From assembly GCF_001675045.1 (NCBI RefSeq), contig NZ_LYPA01000026.1, positions 1-64,000 on the forward strand: a stretch of DNA of 64,000 nucleotides, in the 5' to 3' direction. Of this stretch, positions 16,935 through 24,775 are shown piece by piece (the stretch's first letter is position 1; each line of letters opens with the position of its first letter). A program made the position numbers and the translations under genes. Source of the stretch: Paenibacillus oryzae (GTDB lineage Bacteria > Bacillota > Bacilli > Paenibacillales > Paenibacillaceae). The notes under the pieces are model-generated. The model searched no databases. It was not told the DNA's origin and saw only the letters and a list, made by a program, of their open reading frames with translations.

Positions 16935-17861
16935 ATGAAAATAGCCAAAACACGCCGTCTCAACAATGGCCAGAACTTATCCCGGCCATGGAATTTCATT
17001 CTTAACCTGGTAGCTGGCGGCTTCGCATTTCTATGCGTATTCCCGTTTATATTCGTAGTTATTCTATCTCTGACCGATGAGCAGTCGCTGCTCCTTAACG
17101 GTTATCGCATATGGCCTGAGAAGTGGAGCCTGTACGCCTATGAATATATTCTTCAAACCGGCGATCAACTGCTTCGCTCTTACGGCGTCACGATTCTGAT
17201 CACGGTGGTAGGCGTTCTGATTACGGTCTCCATGACCACGCTTTACGCCTATGCGCTTTCGCGGCGCAATTTCAAATACCGCGGTTTCTTTTCCTTCATT
17301 ATCTTTTTTACGATGCTGTTCAGCGGCGGTCTTGTACCGTCCTACATCGTCGTCACGCAGATGCTGGGCTTGAAGGATTCCGTATGGGCGCTTATTCTGC
17401 CTATGGCGATGAACGCCTTCTACGTCCTCGTTCTGCGGACCTTCTTTTCGACCAGCGTACCGGACCCTATCATTGAGTCGGGCAAAATTGATGGCGCAGG
17501 CGAGTTCCGGTCGTTATTTTCGCTCGTGCTGCCGATTTCCCTTCCGGGCCTGGCTACCATCGCGCTGTTCAGCACGCTTGGCTACTGGAATGACTGGTTC
17601 AATGCTTTGCTGTACATTGATTCCAATCAATGGGTGCCGCTTCAGCCGATGCTGATGCGCATCGAAAACAACATGCAATTCCTGATTCAGAACTCCGCTT
17701 TGCTTAACAGCGGTCAAGGCAAGGATTTGCTCAGCTCTCTGCCTCAGGACACCTCCCGTATGGCGATGGTCGTTCTGGCGACTGGCCCGATTGTTCTGGC
17801 TTATCCGTTCTTCCAGCGTTATTTTGTACAGGGCCTGACCATTGGCGCAATTAAGGAGTAG
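16935..17861 (+). CDS. Sugar ABC transporter permease, YtcP-like
   Basis: The 308-residue partner permease has an N-terminal segment (about 22-46) and five further membrane spans. Its EAA loop is at 180-200 (IESGKIDGAGEFRSLFSLVLP). YtcP/LplC-type permeases form a heterodimer with the preceding LplB-like subunit. The SD GGAGGAGATGG lies in the 13-base gap. A stem-loop without a T-run separates it from the binding-protein gene. Confidence 0.93.
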   Translation: MKIAKTRRLNNGQNLSRPWNFILNLVAGGFAFLCVFPFIFVVILSLTDEQSLLLNGYRIWPEKWSLYAYEYILQTGDQLLRSYGVTILITVVGVLITVSMTTLYAYALSRRNFKYRGFFSFIIFFTMLFSGGLVPSYIVVTQMLGLKDSVWALILPMAMNAFYVLVLRTFFSTSVPDPIIESGKIDGAGEFRSLFSLVLPISLPGLATIALFSTLGYWNDWFNALLYIDSNQWVPLQPMLMRIENNMQFLIQNSALLNSGQGKDLLSSLPQDTSRMAMVVLATGPIVLAYPFFQRYFVQGLTIGAIKE

Positions 17862-17882
17862 TAACTGACGATTATAGGAAAG

Positions 17883-17903
17883 AAGGAGCCTCGCGCTCCT
17901 TCG
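17883..17903 (+). other. Intercistronic stem-loop
   Basis: GAAGGAGC-CTCGC-GCTCCTTC is a perfect 8-bp stem with no T-run after it, so it is not a standard terminator. Between permease and binding-protein genes such a hairpin may mark mRNA processing and let the lipoprotein reach higher levels. Confidence 0.6.
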
Positions 17904-17942
17904 GACTTGTAATATACATTATCTGCTAGGGGGATATGACAC

Positions 17943-19421
17943 ATGGTAAGGAAAAAAGGCTTAAGCTTGCTTGCGCTGGTTCTCGTCCTGTCTTTAGTAT
18001 TGGCGGCCTGCGGCGGCAAGAATAATGAAAGCGGTAGCGAAGGCAGCAACTCCGGCACTAACGGCGGCAGCGAAGCTCCGGTAGAACTGGTATGGTATAC
18101 GATTGGCACGCCTCCAAGAGACCTGCAAAAGGTTAACGATGAAATCAACAAAATTACGGCTGAAAAAATCAACGCTACCGTAAAAATCAAAATGCTGGAT
18201 TGGGGCGAATATTCCCAAAAGATGCAAATCGCCATCGCTTCCGGCGAAAACTTTGATATCGCTTTTACAAGCTCCTGGGCTAACGATTACTTCGGCAATG
18301 CCAAGAAAAATGCATTCCTGGCCATCGACGATCTGTTGAAATCCCATGGACAAGGCATTGTAGCCGCTCTTCACCCTGACTTCCTTGAAGGAACAAAAGT
18401 GAACGGCCACAACTACGGCATCCCTGCCAACAAAGAGCTTCCGCAGCAACGCGTATTCCGTTTCAACAAAACCTTTGTTGACAAATACAACCTGGACATT
18501 TCGGGTGTAAAAACGCTGCAAGACCTTGAACCTATTTTGAAAACGTTTAAAGAAAACGAACCAACTATCGCTCCAATCCCGGCAAAAATTGCTGAGTTCT
18601 TCCACGTCGATATGCCTATCAACGATATTCCAATTATCGGCATGCCGCTGGATACAACTGATTACAAGCTGATCAACGTATGGGAAACCGACGAAGCAAA
18701 AGCTTACCTGGAAACGATGCACCGTTACTACCAAGCAGGTTACCTGCCTAAGGACGTAGCTACGCAAAAAGACGCTGGCGACTATTTCAAAACGGGCCAA
18801 TGGCTGGTTGACGTAGCCGATTCCCAGCCTCTTGCAGACAACCTGTGGAGCGCTGACGCTGGTTATGAAGTTGTGAGCGTGCCTATGCAGGATCCAATTT
18901 CCTTCAACTGGTCTGTAGCTGGTTCCATGCAAGCGATCTCCATCAACTCCGAGCATCCGGAAAAAGCGATGGAATTCCTGAACCTGCTGTACACTGACGC
19001 TGATCTGATGAACCTGCTTGACTTCGGTATTCAAGATGTTCACTACACCAAAACTGGCGACAACACAAAAGACATCATTCCTGACAGCGGCTACGGCTTC
19101 CCTGCTTTCACAGCGGGCAACCTGATGCTGACTTACCTGAACAGCAACGATGCGCCTGACAAATGGGAGCAATTCCAGAAGTTCAACGATTCCGCAACAG
19201 CAGCTCCTCTGCTTGGCTTCCAAGTAGATACAAGCAAAATCACAAGCGAGCTGGCAAGCTTGAAAAATACGAAGGACGCCGTTTATGACGCGCTGTTCTC
19301 CGGTACGGTAGATCCTGCCGTTCAATTGCCTAAAGCTATCGAGAAGTTCAAAGAAAACGGCCTGGACAAAGTTATGGCTGAAATCCAGTCCCAAATCGAC
19401 GCTTGGGTTGCAAGCAAATAA
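17943..19421 (+). CDS. Extracellular sugar-binding lipoprotein (LplA/YtcQ family)
   Basis: The 492 residues form an ABC solute-binding protein. The signal peptide ends in a lipobox L-A-A-C with the acylated Cys23, followed by a Ser/Gly/Asn-rich tether (about 25-45). The family-1/LplA-like binding domain continues to the end. It should capture an oligosaccharide at the membrane surface for the two permeases, and may present it to the YesM sensor. The SD AGGGGGA precedes ATG 17943. Transcription ends at the terminator at 19459. The ligand is unknown; the neighbouring mannosidases make a mannooligosaccharide plausible. Confidence 0.92.
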   Translation: MVRKKGLSLLALVLVLSLVLAACGGKNNESGSEGSNSGTNGGSEAPVELVWYTIGTPPRDLQKVNDEINKITAEKINATVKIKMLDWGEYSQKMQIAIASGENFDIAFTSSWANDYFGNAKKNAFLAIDDLLKSHGQGIVAALHPDFLEGTKVNGHNYGIPANKELPQQRVFRFNKTFVDKYNLDISGVKTLQDLEPILKTFKENEPTIAPIPAKIAEFFHVDMPINDIPIIGMPLDTTDYKLINVWETDEAKAYLETMHRYYQAGYLPKDVATQKDAGDYFKTGQWLVDVADSQPLADNLWSADAGYEVVSVPMQDPISFNWSVAGSMQAISINSEHPEKAMEFLNLLYTDADLMNLLDFGIQDVHYTKTGDNTKDIIPDSGYGFPAFTAGNLMLTYLNSNDAPDKWEQFQKFNDSATAAPLLGFQVDTSKITSELASLKNTKDAVYDALFSGTVDPAVQLPKAIEKFKENGLDKVMAEIQSQIDAWVASK

Positions 19422-19458
19422 TTAAACCTTAACTGTACTGTACCTTGTTGACAAGATA

Positions 19459-19503
19459 GAAGCCTCCGGCTCCGCAATGATGCGGACCGGAGGCTTCTTT
19501 TTG
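19459..19503 (+). terminator. Terminator of the importer operon
   Basis: GAAGCCTCCGG pairs with CCGGAGGCTTC around an inner CCGCA/TGCGG stem and is followed by TTTTT. A near copy ends the MFS gene at 21575-21625. Confidence 0.92.
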
Positions 19504-19552
19504 TTCAGGGAGATGTCGGCTTGCCCTATAAAATGGATAATGGCGTACTAAT

Positions 19553-19596
19553 TTGACACTCTAAAAAATTCAAATTATAATGGTCTCAGCAACTAT
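19553..19596 (+). promoter_or_regulatory. Consensus sigma-A promoter with MarR half-operator
   Basis: TTGACA at 19553-19558, exactly 17 bases, and TATAAT at 19576-19581 form a near-perfect promoter. Overlapping the -10 is ATAATGG-6-CAACTAT (19577-19596). This has the same spacing as the perfect palindrome at 20089-20108 and keeps 5 of 7 bases in the left arm, so binding there would repress marR itself. Confidence 0.8.
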
Positions 19597-19626
19597 AATC
19601 ATGACCAGTATTAAGGGGGGAGAACC

Positions 19627-20052
19627 TTGGAGTTAGAAAAATATATTGGTGTTAATGTGCAGCGCGCAGCACTTAAACTAAATAATTATTATCAAAAGGT
19701 AGTAAATCCGTTTGACATCACAGTGGATCAGTGGGAAATATTAATCGTATTATGGGAAAAAGAAGGGATCACCCAAAAAGAACTTGCCGAGAGACTGCAC
19801 AAAGACCAAACGAATGTTGCACGAATGCTGTTTAAGCTGGAAAAGAAGGGATTTATTTATCGTGTGGTCCATGAAACGGACAGACGGTCTTTGCGTGTTT
19901 ATTTAACTCCTAAAGGACGAGATATTAAAGATGAAATTCTTGCTCCTTCTATTGAAGCATATAACATAACCATCGAGGGGTTATCCGAAGAGGAAGTTGA
20001 AATGTTTAGAAGGATTCTTACCAAAATGTATAACAACGTAAAAGATCAATAA
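19627..20052 (+). CDS. MarR-family transcriptional regulator
   Basis: The 141-residue winged-helix protein has the MarR pattern: dimerisation helices at both ends, a recognition region about 48-78 (ITQKELAERLHKDQTNVARML) and a wing with the conserved DRRSLRVYLTPKG near 93-105. The start is TTG 19627 after AAGGGGGGAG. It lies directly before an MFS efflux pump, and shared palindromes in both upstream regions point to ligand-relieved repression of itself and the pump. The arrangement resembles Bacillus yusO-yusP. Confidence 0.9.
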   Translation: MELEKYIGVNVQRAALKLNNYYQKVVNPFDITVDQWEILIVLWEKEGITQKELAERLHKDQTNVARMLFKLEKKGFIYRVVHETDRRSLRVYLTPKGRDIKDEILAPSIEAYNITIEGLSEEEVEMFRRILTKMYNNVKDQ

Positions 20053-20088
20053 TTAAAAGAGGAGTATCTCTTTACATTTACAGACCAC

Positions 20089-20108
20089 ATAGTTGCTACG
20101 ACAACTAT
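20089..20108 (+). promoter_or_regulatory. Candidate MarR operator
   Basis: ATAGTTG-CTACGA-CAACTAT is a perfect 7+6+7 palindrome in the 95-base gap before the MFS gene. The same right arm and spacing recur at the marR promoter. This is what a MarR dimer site should look like. Confidence 0.65.
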
Positions 20109-20147
20109 AGTCGAGACTATTAAAATTACATTAAGGAGTGTTGAAGG

Positions 20148-21536
20148 ATGGCAATAAATCAAAAAGAAGTCGGGGTTTTTGATTCAAAGTATAGAGCATT
20201 GACAATAGGCATTATTCTTGCAGTAACAATTGTTGCGTTCGAAGGTTTGGCGCTGGTGACGATTGCTCCGACCCTGGCCCAGAAATTAGACGGGCTTCAT
20301 TTGTTTGGCTGGATATTCAGCGCCTTTCTTTTGGCACAAATCCTCGGAACGATGATTATAGGTCAGCGGATTAACAAAAACGGCGTTTTTGCATCGTTTA
20401 GCTTATCCATTCTTTTTTTTGTGATCGGTATCGTGATTGCCGCTACATCTATGAATATGATTATGCTAATAATAGGAAGAGTTTTTCAGGGATTTGGTGC
20501 AGGGGCTATCATTACATGTGTATATTTCAGCATTACTTTAGGTTATCCCGATAAGCTTAGAACGAAAATACTTGCTTTGTTTTCCGGTGCATATATTTTG
20601 CCTGCATTAATTGGCCCATACATTGCCGGACTGATAGCGGAGTATCTGTCCTGGAGATTTGTTTTTTGGCTGGTGCTGCCTTTAATTGGTTTGGCTGTTG
20701 TGCTGACGCTTCCCGCTTTTCGCAAATTTACAGTGAAGGAGAATGTCCATTCAAAGAACAGCAGAAAAGAAGGCTATGCGGTACTGCTTGCTATTGGAAC
20801 AGGCATGCTTTTGGGTGGGCTAGGCTTTATAACGGATTGGAAAGGAATTGTACTATCGTTAGCAGGATTGCTTATCATGATCCAGCCTTTGCGAAAGCTG
20901 CTGCCTGAAGGCACCTTACGTGCCAGAAGAGGTTTGCCTGCTACGATTGCTTCTAGGGGATTTTTTGCCGCTTGTTATTATGGGACTGAGAGCTATGTTG
21001 TCTTGGCTTTGACAGATGTAATAAAGCTTCCTGCAGATAGGGCGGGATTAGTTGTAGCTGCGGGTGCACTAAGCTGGTCAACGGCAGCCTGGCTACAATC
21101 AAAGCTGGATGCTAAAGACCATGGAAAGGGCCGACAGAAACGGGTAACAGCGGGCATTGGATTAATGATCATTGGAGTTACTGCGGTCATGCTGGCAGTT
21201 GGCTTACCTGATGGCGGGATCGTATTTGCATTGATTTCACAGCTTTTCACTGGATTTGGCATCGGTTTGGCACATCCTACGACTGGAGCGATTGCACTTC
21301 AACATTCCAAAGCAGGGGAAGAAGGAGAGATATCCGCCAGTCTTCAGTTTACGGATGCATTTAGTCCTGGTTTAAGCATTGGAATCGGCGGAGCTCTCAT
21401 TGCCGTTAGTCAGTCGCTGAATTTGGGGTTGTTGACGGGGATTATATTGGCTCTGTCTCTACAATTGCTTTTTGTTCTCCTGAGCTTTTCGATTTCCTTT
21501 CGCATCAAACAGGCGAAGGCCTCTGAAGTGAACTGA
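20148..21536 (+). CDS. MFS drug efflux transporter
   Basis: The 462-residue integral membrane protein has about 12-14 hydrophobic segments. The antiporter motif C region shows as GPYIAGLIAEYLSWRFVFW near 148-166, which is typical of DHA-type multidrug/proton antiporters. The C-terminal half is also strongly hydrophobic. It is shorter than the 14-helix EmrB-like YusP. It likely exports a toxic small molecule sensed by the MarR protein upstream. The SD AAGGAG is about 14 bases before the ATG at 20148. Confidence 0.9.
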   Translation: MAINQKEVGVFDSKYRALTIGIILAVTIVAFEGLALVTIAPTLAQKLDGLHLFGWIFSAFLLAQILGTMIIGQRINKNGVFASFSLSILFFVIGIVIAATSMNMIMLIIGRVFQGFGAGAIITCVYFSITLGYPDKLRTKILALFSGAYILPALIGPYIAGLIAEYLSWRFVFWLVLPLIGLAVVLTLPAFRKFTVKENVHSKNSRKEGYAVLLAIGTGMLLGGLGFITDWKGIVLSLAGLLIMIQPLRKLLPEGTLRARRGLPATIASRGFFAACYYGTESYVVLALTDVIKLPADRAGLVVAAGALSWSTAAWLQSKLDAKDHGKGRQKRVTAGIGLMIIGVTAVMLAVGLPDGGIVFALISQLFTGFGIGLAHPTTGAIALQHSKAGEEGEISASLQFTDAFSPGLSIGIGGALIAVSQSLNLGLLTGIILALSLQLLFVLLSFSISFRIKQAKASEVN

Positions 21537-21574
21537 TTCAGAATCGAGCGGCGGCATCAACTAGCGCCCCGGAC

Positions 21575-21625
21575 AAAAAGAAGCCTCCGGCTCCGCAGTT
21601 CATGCGGCCTGGAGGCTTCTTTTTG
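21575..21625 (+). terminator. Terminator of the MFS gene
   Basis: GAAGCCTCCGG pairs with CCTGGAGGCTTC around a CCGCA/TGCGG inner stem and is followed by TTTTT. It is nearly the same sequence as the terminator at 19459-19503. Confidence 0.9.
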
Positions 21626-21693
21626 CCTAGGGAAATATCTTAATGGACAGGATTGCTCATTTAATGCTTCTAGTAAAAAGAGTGGCTATTGTG

Positions 21694-21810
21694 TATAGTT
21701 AGAAGAAATTTGTGGTATGCGTGACTGGCGGAACGTGGGTAACCACGAGGAAGCGTATATGGAAAACGCCGTACGCCTGGGCAAAGTATTTGATCTTTTG
21801 AAGGAGAGAT
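21694..21810 (+). promoter_or_regulatory. ZTP (pfl) riboswitch with SD-sequestering hairpin
   Basis: A -10-like TATAGT sits at 21694-21699. The aptamer runs from about 21714 to 21784. P1 is TATGCG (21716-21721) with CGTATA (21754-21759), one G-U pair. The core is GTGACTGGCG; P2 is GTGG-GTAA-CCAC (21735-21746). The conserved CGCCTGGGC lies at 21774-21782. GGCG (21727-21730) can pair with CGCC (21774-21777), the expected pseudoknot. Downstream, ATCTTTT and GGAGAGAT (21793-21810) form a 7-bp hairpin that hides the SD AAGGAG. ZTP binding normally turns expression on, so translational activation of the acetyltransferase is expected. Confidence 0.88.
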
Positions 21811-21814
21811 AGTA

Positions 21815-22303
21815 TTGGAGGTCCGCCCGCTTCAGGTTGATGATCAATTCCGTGTTCTAGAAATAATGGAGGAGCATTCTTTTCAGTTCCCGCCGTTCAT
21901 TCGCGCACTGTATCCCGCCCGCTGGCAATCATACCTTGAAGCAAAGGATGAAAGTCAATGCGGCTTTTATGTTATGGTTGATGATAGTGAAGGCGTGATA
22001 GGGCATGCTGGATATGTGCTGCAAGAAGACGCCAACCAATACGAGATTGTCGGCGTAGCCACCAAAATGAGCAGGCTGCGGAGTGGCGTAAGCAGCAAAC
22101 TAATCGCTGCCATATGCGAAAAAATCGAACAGCTCGGACATAACACTGTTGTTCTGTATACACTTCAGCATGAACAAAACCAAGCAGCAGTCGCCTTTTA
22201 TGAGAGGCTGGGTTTCATAACGCTTAATCTTGAGATGAACTATTACTCGACTGGCTATCATCGGCTTACTTTAATGAAGCCTCTGCATCGGGAAGCGTTC
22301 TAA
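21815..22303 (+). CDS. GNAT-family N-acetyltransferase under ZTP riboswitch control
   Basis: The 162-residue protein has the GNAT fold. The acetyl-CoA-binding motif A lies near 78-100 (YEIVGVATKMSRLRSGVSSK, degenerate compared with the usual R/QxxGxG/A), and a motif B-like AVAFYERLGF is near 126-135. The start is TTG 21815, 8 bases after GGAG; a stop lies just upstream. The substrate is unknown. Control by a ZTP riboswitch is unusual because that switch normally serves purine and one-carbon folate genes. The product may therefore act in one-carbon stress, for example by acetylating a purine intermediate or an antifolate, but that is speculation. Confidence 0.85.
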   Translation: MEVRPLQVDDQFRVLEIMEEHSFQFPPFIRALYPARWQSYLEAKDESQCGFYVMVDDSEGVIGHAGYVLQEDANQYEIVGVATKMSRLRSGVSSKLIAAICEKIEQLGHNTVVLYTLQHEQNQAAVAFYERLGFITLNLEMNYYSTGYHRLTLMKPLHREAF

Positions 22304-22334
22304 ACCGATATCCTACTCCATTTCCAATGAAGAA

Positions 22335-22384
22335 AAGGACCTCAACTTCCCGCTATATTGCAGGGAATTGAGGTCCTTTCTTCT
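22335..22384. terminator. Bidirectional terminator
   Basis: AAGGACCTCAA-C-TTCCC pairs with GGGAA-TTGAGGTCCTT, a long stem with an 11-base loop. It lies between the convergent GNAT and minus-strand genes. T-rich tails occur on both sides but are imperfect. Confidence 0.8.
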
Positions 22385-22453
22385 TGCAATGCAGGAGTTG
22401 CGCCGCTTGAATGCCCCGGCGCTATTCCTGCATTCGCAGTCTACATCTGTGGC

Positions 22454-23359
22454 TTACATCGCATTAGCGATAGCTGCCAGCGCATTGGCGCGCGCCTTCT
22501 CTTTGGAGCTTGCGTATTCCGAGCTCCAATCCGGCAGCGACTCTTCCGAAATGCCTTCCTTTTTGTACTGCTGCTTCGCCTTGGCAATTAGAGCGCTAAA
22601 GTCGCTGTCGCACTTGGCTTCGGCCGCAACTACATCATCCATTAAAGAACCCTGGATTTTTTCCAGTCCGCCTTCGGGGTCCGCCTTCAGCTCAGCCGCG
22701 ATCTTGTTGACCAGACTGCTGCTTGTTGCGGAGCAGGACGTTCTGAGCTTCTCCATCTCCTTGGTGATGGCGGCATCAATGCCTTGCTTGATCTCATCCT
22801 TCTCATTCGGAGGCGTTGTAGCAGCCGGATTCTGCGAGGAGGAGCCCCCGCTTGCTGGCGTCTCCGACTCTTTTGAAGGCTTTACCGCCGGGCTGGTTCC
22901 GCCGCCGCTATCCGCGCCGCTTGGCGTCGCTGCTGTTGCCCCCGGCGACACCGCTCCACCGTCATTAGCTGTGCCATTGGAGGCGGAATTCCCTTGACCC
23001 GGAGCAGACAAACTGCCTTGTCCGTTCTGACCCTCTGCAGAACCTTCGCCATTATTGGCGCCATTTGCATTGCCGGGATCGTTGGAGCCCTCAGATTCGG
23101 AGCCACCCGGCTCGCCAGCCTCTCCGCCAAGCTCGCCGGACGTATTTCCAGGTTGTCCGGTTTGTCCGGTTTCCTCGGTTTGCCCTCCATCGCCCGGCTC
23201 CGCTTTGTCGCCTTCCTCACCGGATGTTTCCGCTATTTGATTCTTCAGCTTTTGAGCCTCGTCCATCTTCGAGCTAAGGCTGCTTGCTCCGTACACAACC
23301 AGAGCAAGCAAAAGCACAGCTCCCGCTCCAAATAACAGCATTTTTTTATTTTTAGTCAT
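22454..23359 (-). CDS. Membrane-anchored protein with low-complexity linker and two-cysteine domain
   Basis: The 301-residue product has an N-terminal transmembrane anchor (about 8-28). A long Gly/Ser/Asn/Glu/Pro-rich linker follows (about 45-185). The helical C-terminal domain (about 187-300) contains Cys209 in LRTSC and Cys250 in CDSDFSALI. That domain matches the C-terminus of the exported protein at 2164-3195, which has the same two cysteine contexts and a similar helix pattern. The function is unknown. The linker could span the cell wall and present the domain outside. SD GAAGGAGA precedes ATG 23359. The gene lies at the end of a minus-strand run that starts with the AAA ATPase. Confidence 0.75.
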   Translation of the reverse strand: MTKNKKMLLFGAGAVLLLALVVYGASSLSSKMDEAQKLKNQIAETSGEEGDKAEPGDGGQTEETGQTGQPGNTSGELGGEAGEPGGSESEGSNDPGNANGANNGEGSAEGQNGQGSLSAPGQGNSASNGTANDGGAVSPGATAATPSGADSGGGTSPAVKPSKESETPASGGSSSQNPAATTPPNEKDEIKQGIDAAITKEMEKLRTSCSATSSSLVNKIAAELKADPEGGLEKIQGSLMDDVVAAEAKCDSDFSALIAKAKQQYKKEGISEESLPDWSSEYASSKEKARANALAAIANAM

Positions 23360-23489
23360 TTCGTCTCCTTCGCCTGTAAACCCTCCAGCCAGTGAAGAAC
23401 GGCGATTCTCCTTAATCTGGTTTTTAATGCCTTATCTCTTAAACGCCTTTTCTCAACCAATTGTTTCAGTTGACATCCCGATATTTCCA

Positions 23490-23960
23490 CTACATGCTTC
23501 CGGTTTCCCGCCAATTCCTCCATCCTGCCCTCATCCTGCTTACCATCCAGCATATGGCGATAGCTGTTGCAGAGCCTGCTCCATCAATGATAACATCCCT
23601 AACCTGGGCCCCTCTGCCGGGTACAAAATATTGATGAATCTCATCCGATATAGCAATCAGCACGCAAATCATCAGAGACATGCCAGCTCGCCGCCAGCCC
23701 CTCAGAGAGCTTAAACGGAGCGCATTAAACACCAGGATGCCCAGCAAGCCGTAGATAAAAAAGTGGGCATTTTTGCGGAATAAATGATGTGCTCGCTCAA
23801 AATGAATCCCCGCTTCGGGATACCACCCCGACACATGGGCGACAAGCCACCTTGTCAGGCTGCGGCTCCAGGCTCCCGACTCCGTCGCCGGTTGGGAGGA
23901 CAAATAAAAAATTAATCCAAATGCCAAAGCAACCAATGCCCAATAAATCCATTTTTTCAT
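23490..23960 (-). CDS. VanZ-like membrane protein
   Basis: The 156-residue protein has four predicted transmembrane segments. The VanZ-family signature DEIHQYFVPGRGAQVRDVIIDGAG lies near 115-138, and NAHFFIYG lies near 73-80. VanZ-like proteins are associated with low-level teicoplanin resistance and with envelope lipids, but their reaction is not established. The ATG lies only 4 bases after the stop of the SEC-C gene, so the two are probably co-transcribed. Base composition is richer in G+C than in the RloB and AAA genes upstream. Confidence 0.88.
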   Translation of the reverse strand: MKKWIYWALVALAFGLIFYLSSQPATESGAWSRSLTRWLVAHVSGWYPEAGIHFERAHHLFRKNAHFFIYGLLGILVFNALRLSSLRGWRRAGMSLMICVLIAISDEIHQYFVPGRGAQVRDVIIDGAGSATAIAICWMVSRMRAGWRNWRETGSM

Positions 23961-23964
23961 GCGC

Positions 23965-24750
23965 TTAGCTCTTGCTCAGACAGCATTGCTTATACTTTAT
24001 CCCGCTCCCGCATGGGCAGGGATCGTTTCTGCCAGCCTTTTCTTCGCGCTTGAAGGGGATGACATTGTTTGCCACACTCGTACGCAAATCTACGGGGCCA
24101 ACTCCTTGAGCTGTACCGGATGATCTAGAAGGTTGAAGCAACGTGCCGGGAGCAGACTGCCCGAATTTTTCCGATAGCTCCTTTGGCGTAAAGCCGTTAT
24201 TTTGCCATATTCGCGTGTTATTGGCCATCTCGGCAACTAGATGAATGAACTCATTCATCTCATCCTCGCTTTTGAAAGTCAAGTTCCGGCGTTCAAATTC
24301 ATCCAAAACAATGTCAAAGGAAAAAGCAAATTGACAAATCCCTTGAATATATTCACATAAAATATCTGCCTTGTACTCATCGCCGCCATAAAAGGTTTGG
24401 GCCAAATAGGCTGACAGAGCTGTATATTGATCGCTTATTTCATAATAATAGCTGTCCTTATACTTCAGCAGGCTTTTCTTGTCGGGGAGGTACCAGGGCT
24501 TGTCCTGCCGCATCTCCAGCTCATATTCAAATTTGCCTTCATCCAGAATCGTATCTTCTACAAAATAATCCCCATGCACCTGCACAAAATGTTGGGCCAG
24601 CATCTTTTTTGAGGACTTTGCTATTTCTGTAACATCATCCAGACTACATTGGATTTCATTTTGCCGATTGTACGCATTTAATACACGCTTCTTATGTACA
24701 AGCCCATACAAGTGTGTCAAAGCAATGATATAGTCCGTTAACAGCGACAT
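23965..24750 (-). CDS. SEC-C zinc-motif protein, unknown function
   Basis: The 261-residue protein ends in a clear SEC-C metal-binding motif, CPCGSG...CC, with Cys245, Cys247, Cys256 and Cys257, preceded by RNDP. The rest (about 1-190) is mostly helical and not recognised. SEC-C motifs bind zinc and mediate protein or ribosome contacts, as in SecA. It starts 25 bases after the RloB-like gene and is followed 4 bases later by the VanZ gene. It may be an accessory part of the defence-like operon or belong with VanZ; spacing alone cannot decide. Confidence 0.75.
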   Translation of the reverse strand: MSLLTDYIIALTHLYGLVHKKRVLNAYNRQNEIQCSLDDVTEIAKSSKKMLAQHFVQVHGDYFVEDTILDEGKFEYELEMRQDKPWYLPDKKSLLKYKDSYYYEISDQYTALSAYLAQTFYGGDEYKADILCEYIQGICQFAFSFDIVLDEFERRNLTFKSEDEMNEFIHLVAEMANNTRIWQNNGFTPKELSEKFGQSAPGTLLQPSRSSGTAQGVGPVDLRTSVANNVIPFKREEKAGRNDPCPCGSGIKYKQCCLSKS

Positions 24751-24775
24751 AATGCACCTTCTTTATTTGATAATT

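Noticed and set aside
23356-23553. 65-codon minus-strand frame between the VanZ gene and the anchored protein, overlapping both; its stop overlaps the next ATG
   Set aside because: It lies half inside VanZ, no start has a properly spaced SD, and the product is not recognised. The 4-base overlap with the next gene is suggestive but can arise by chance.
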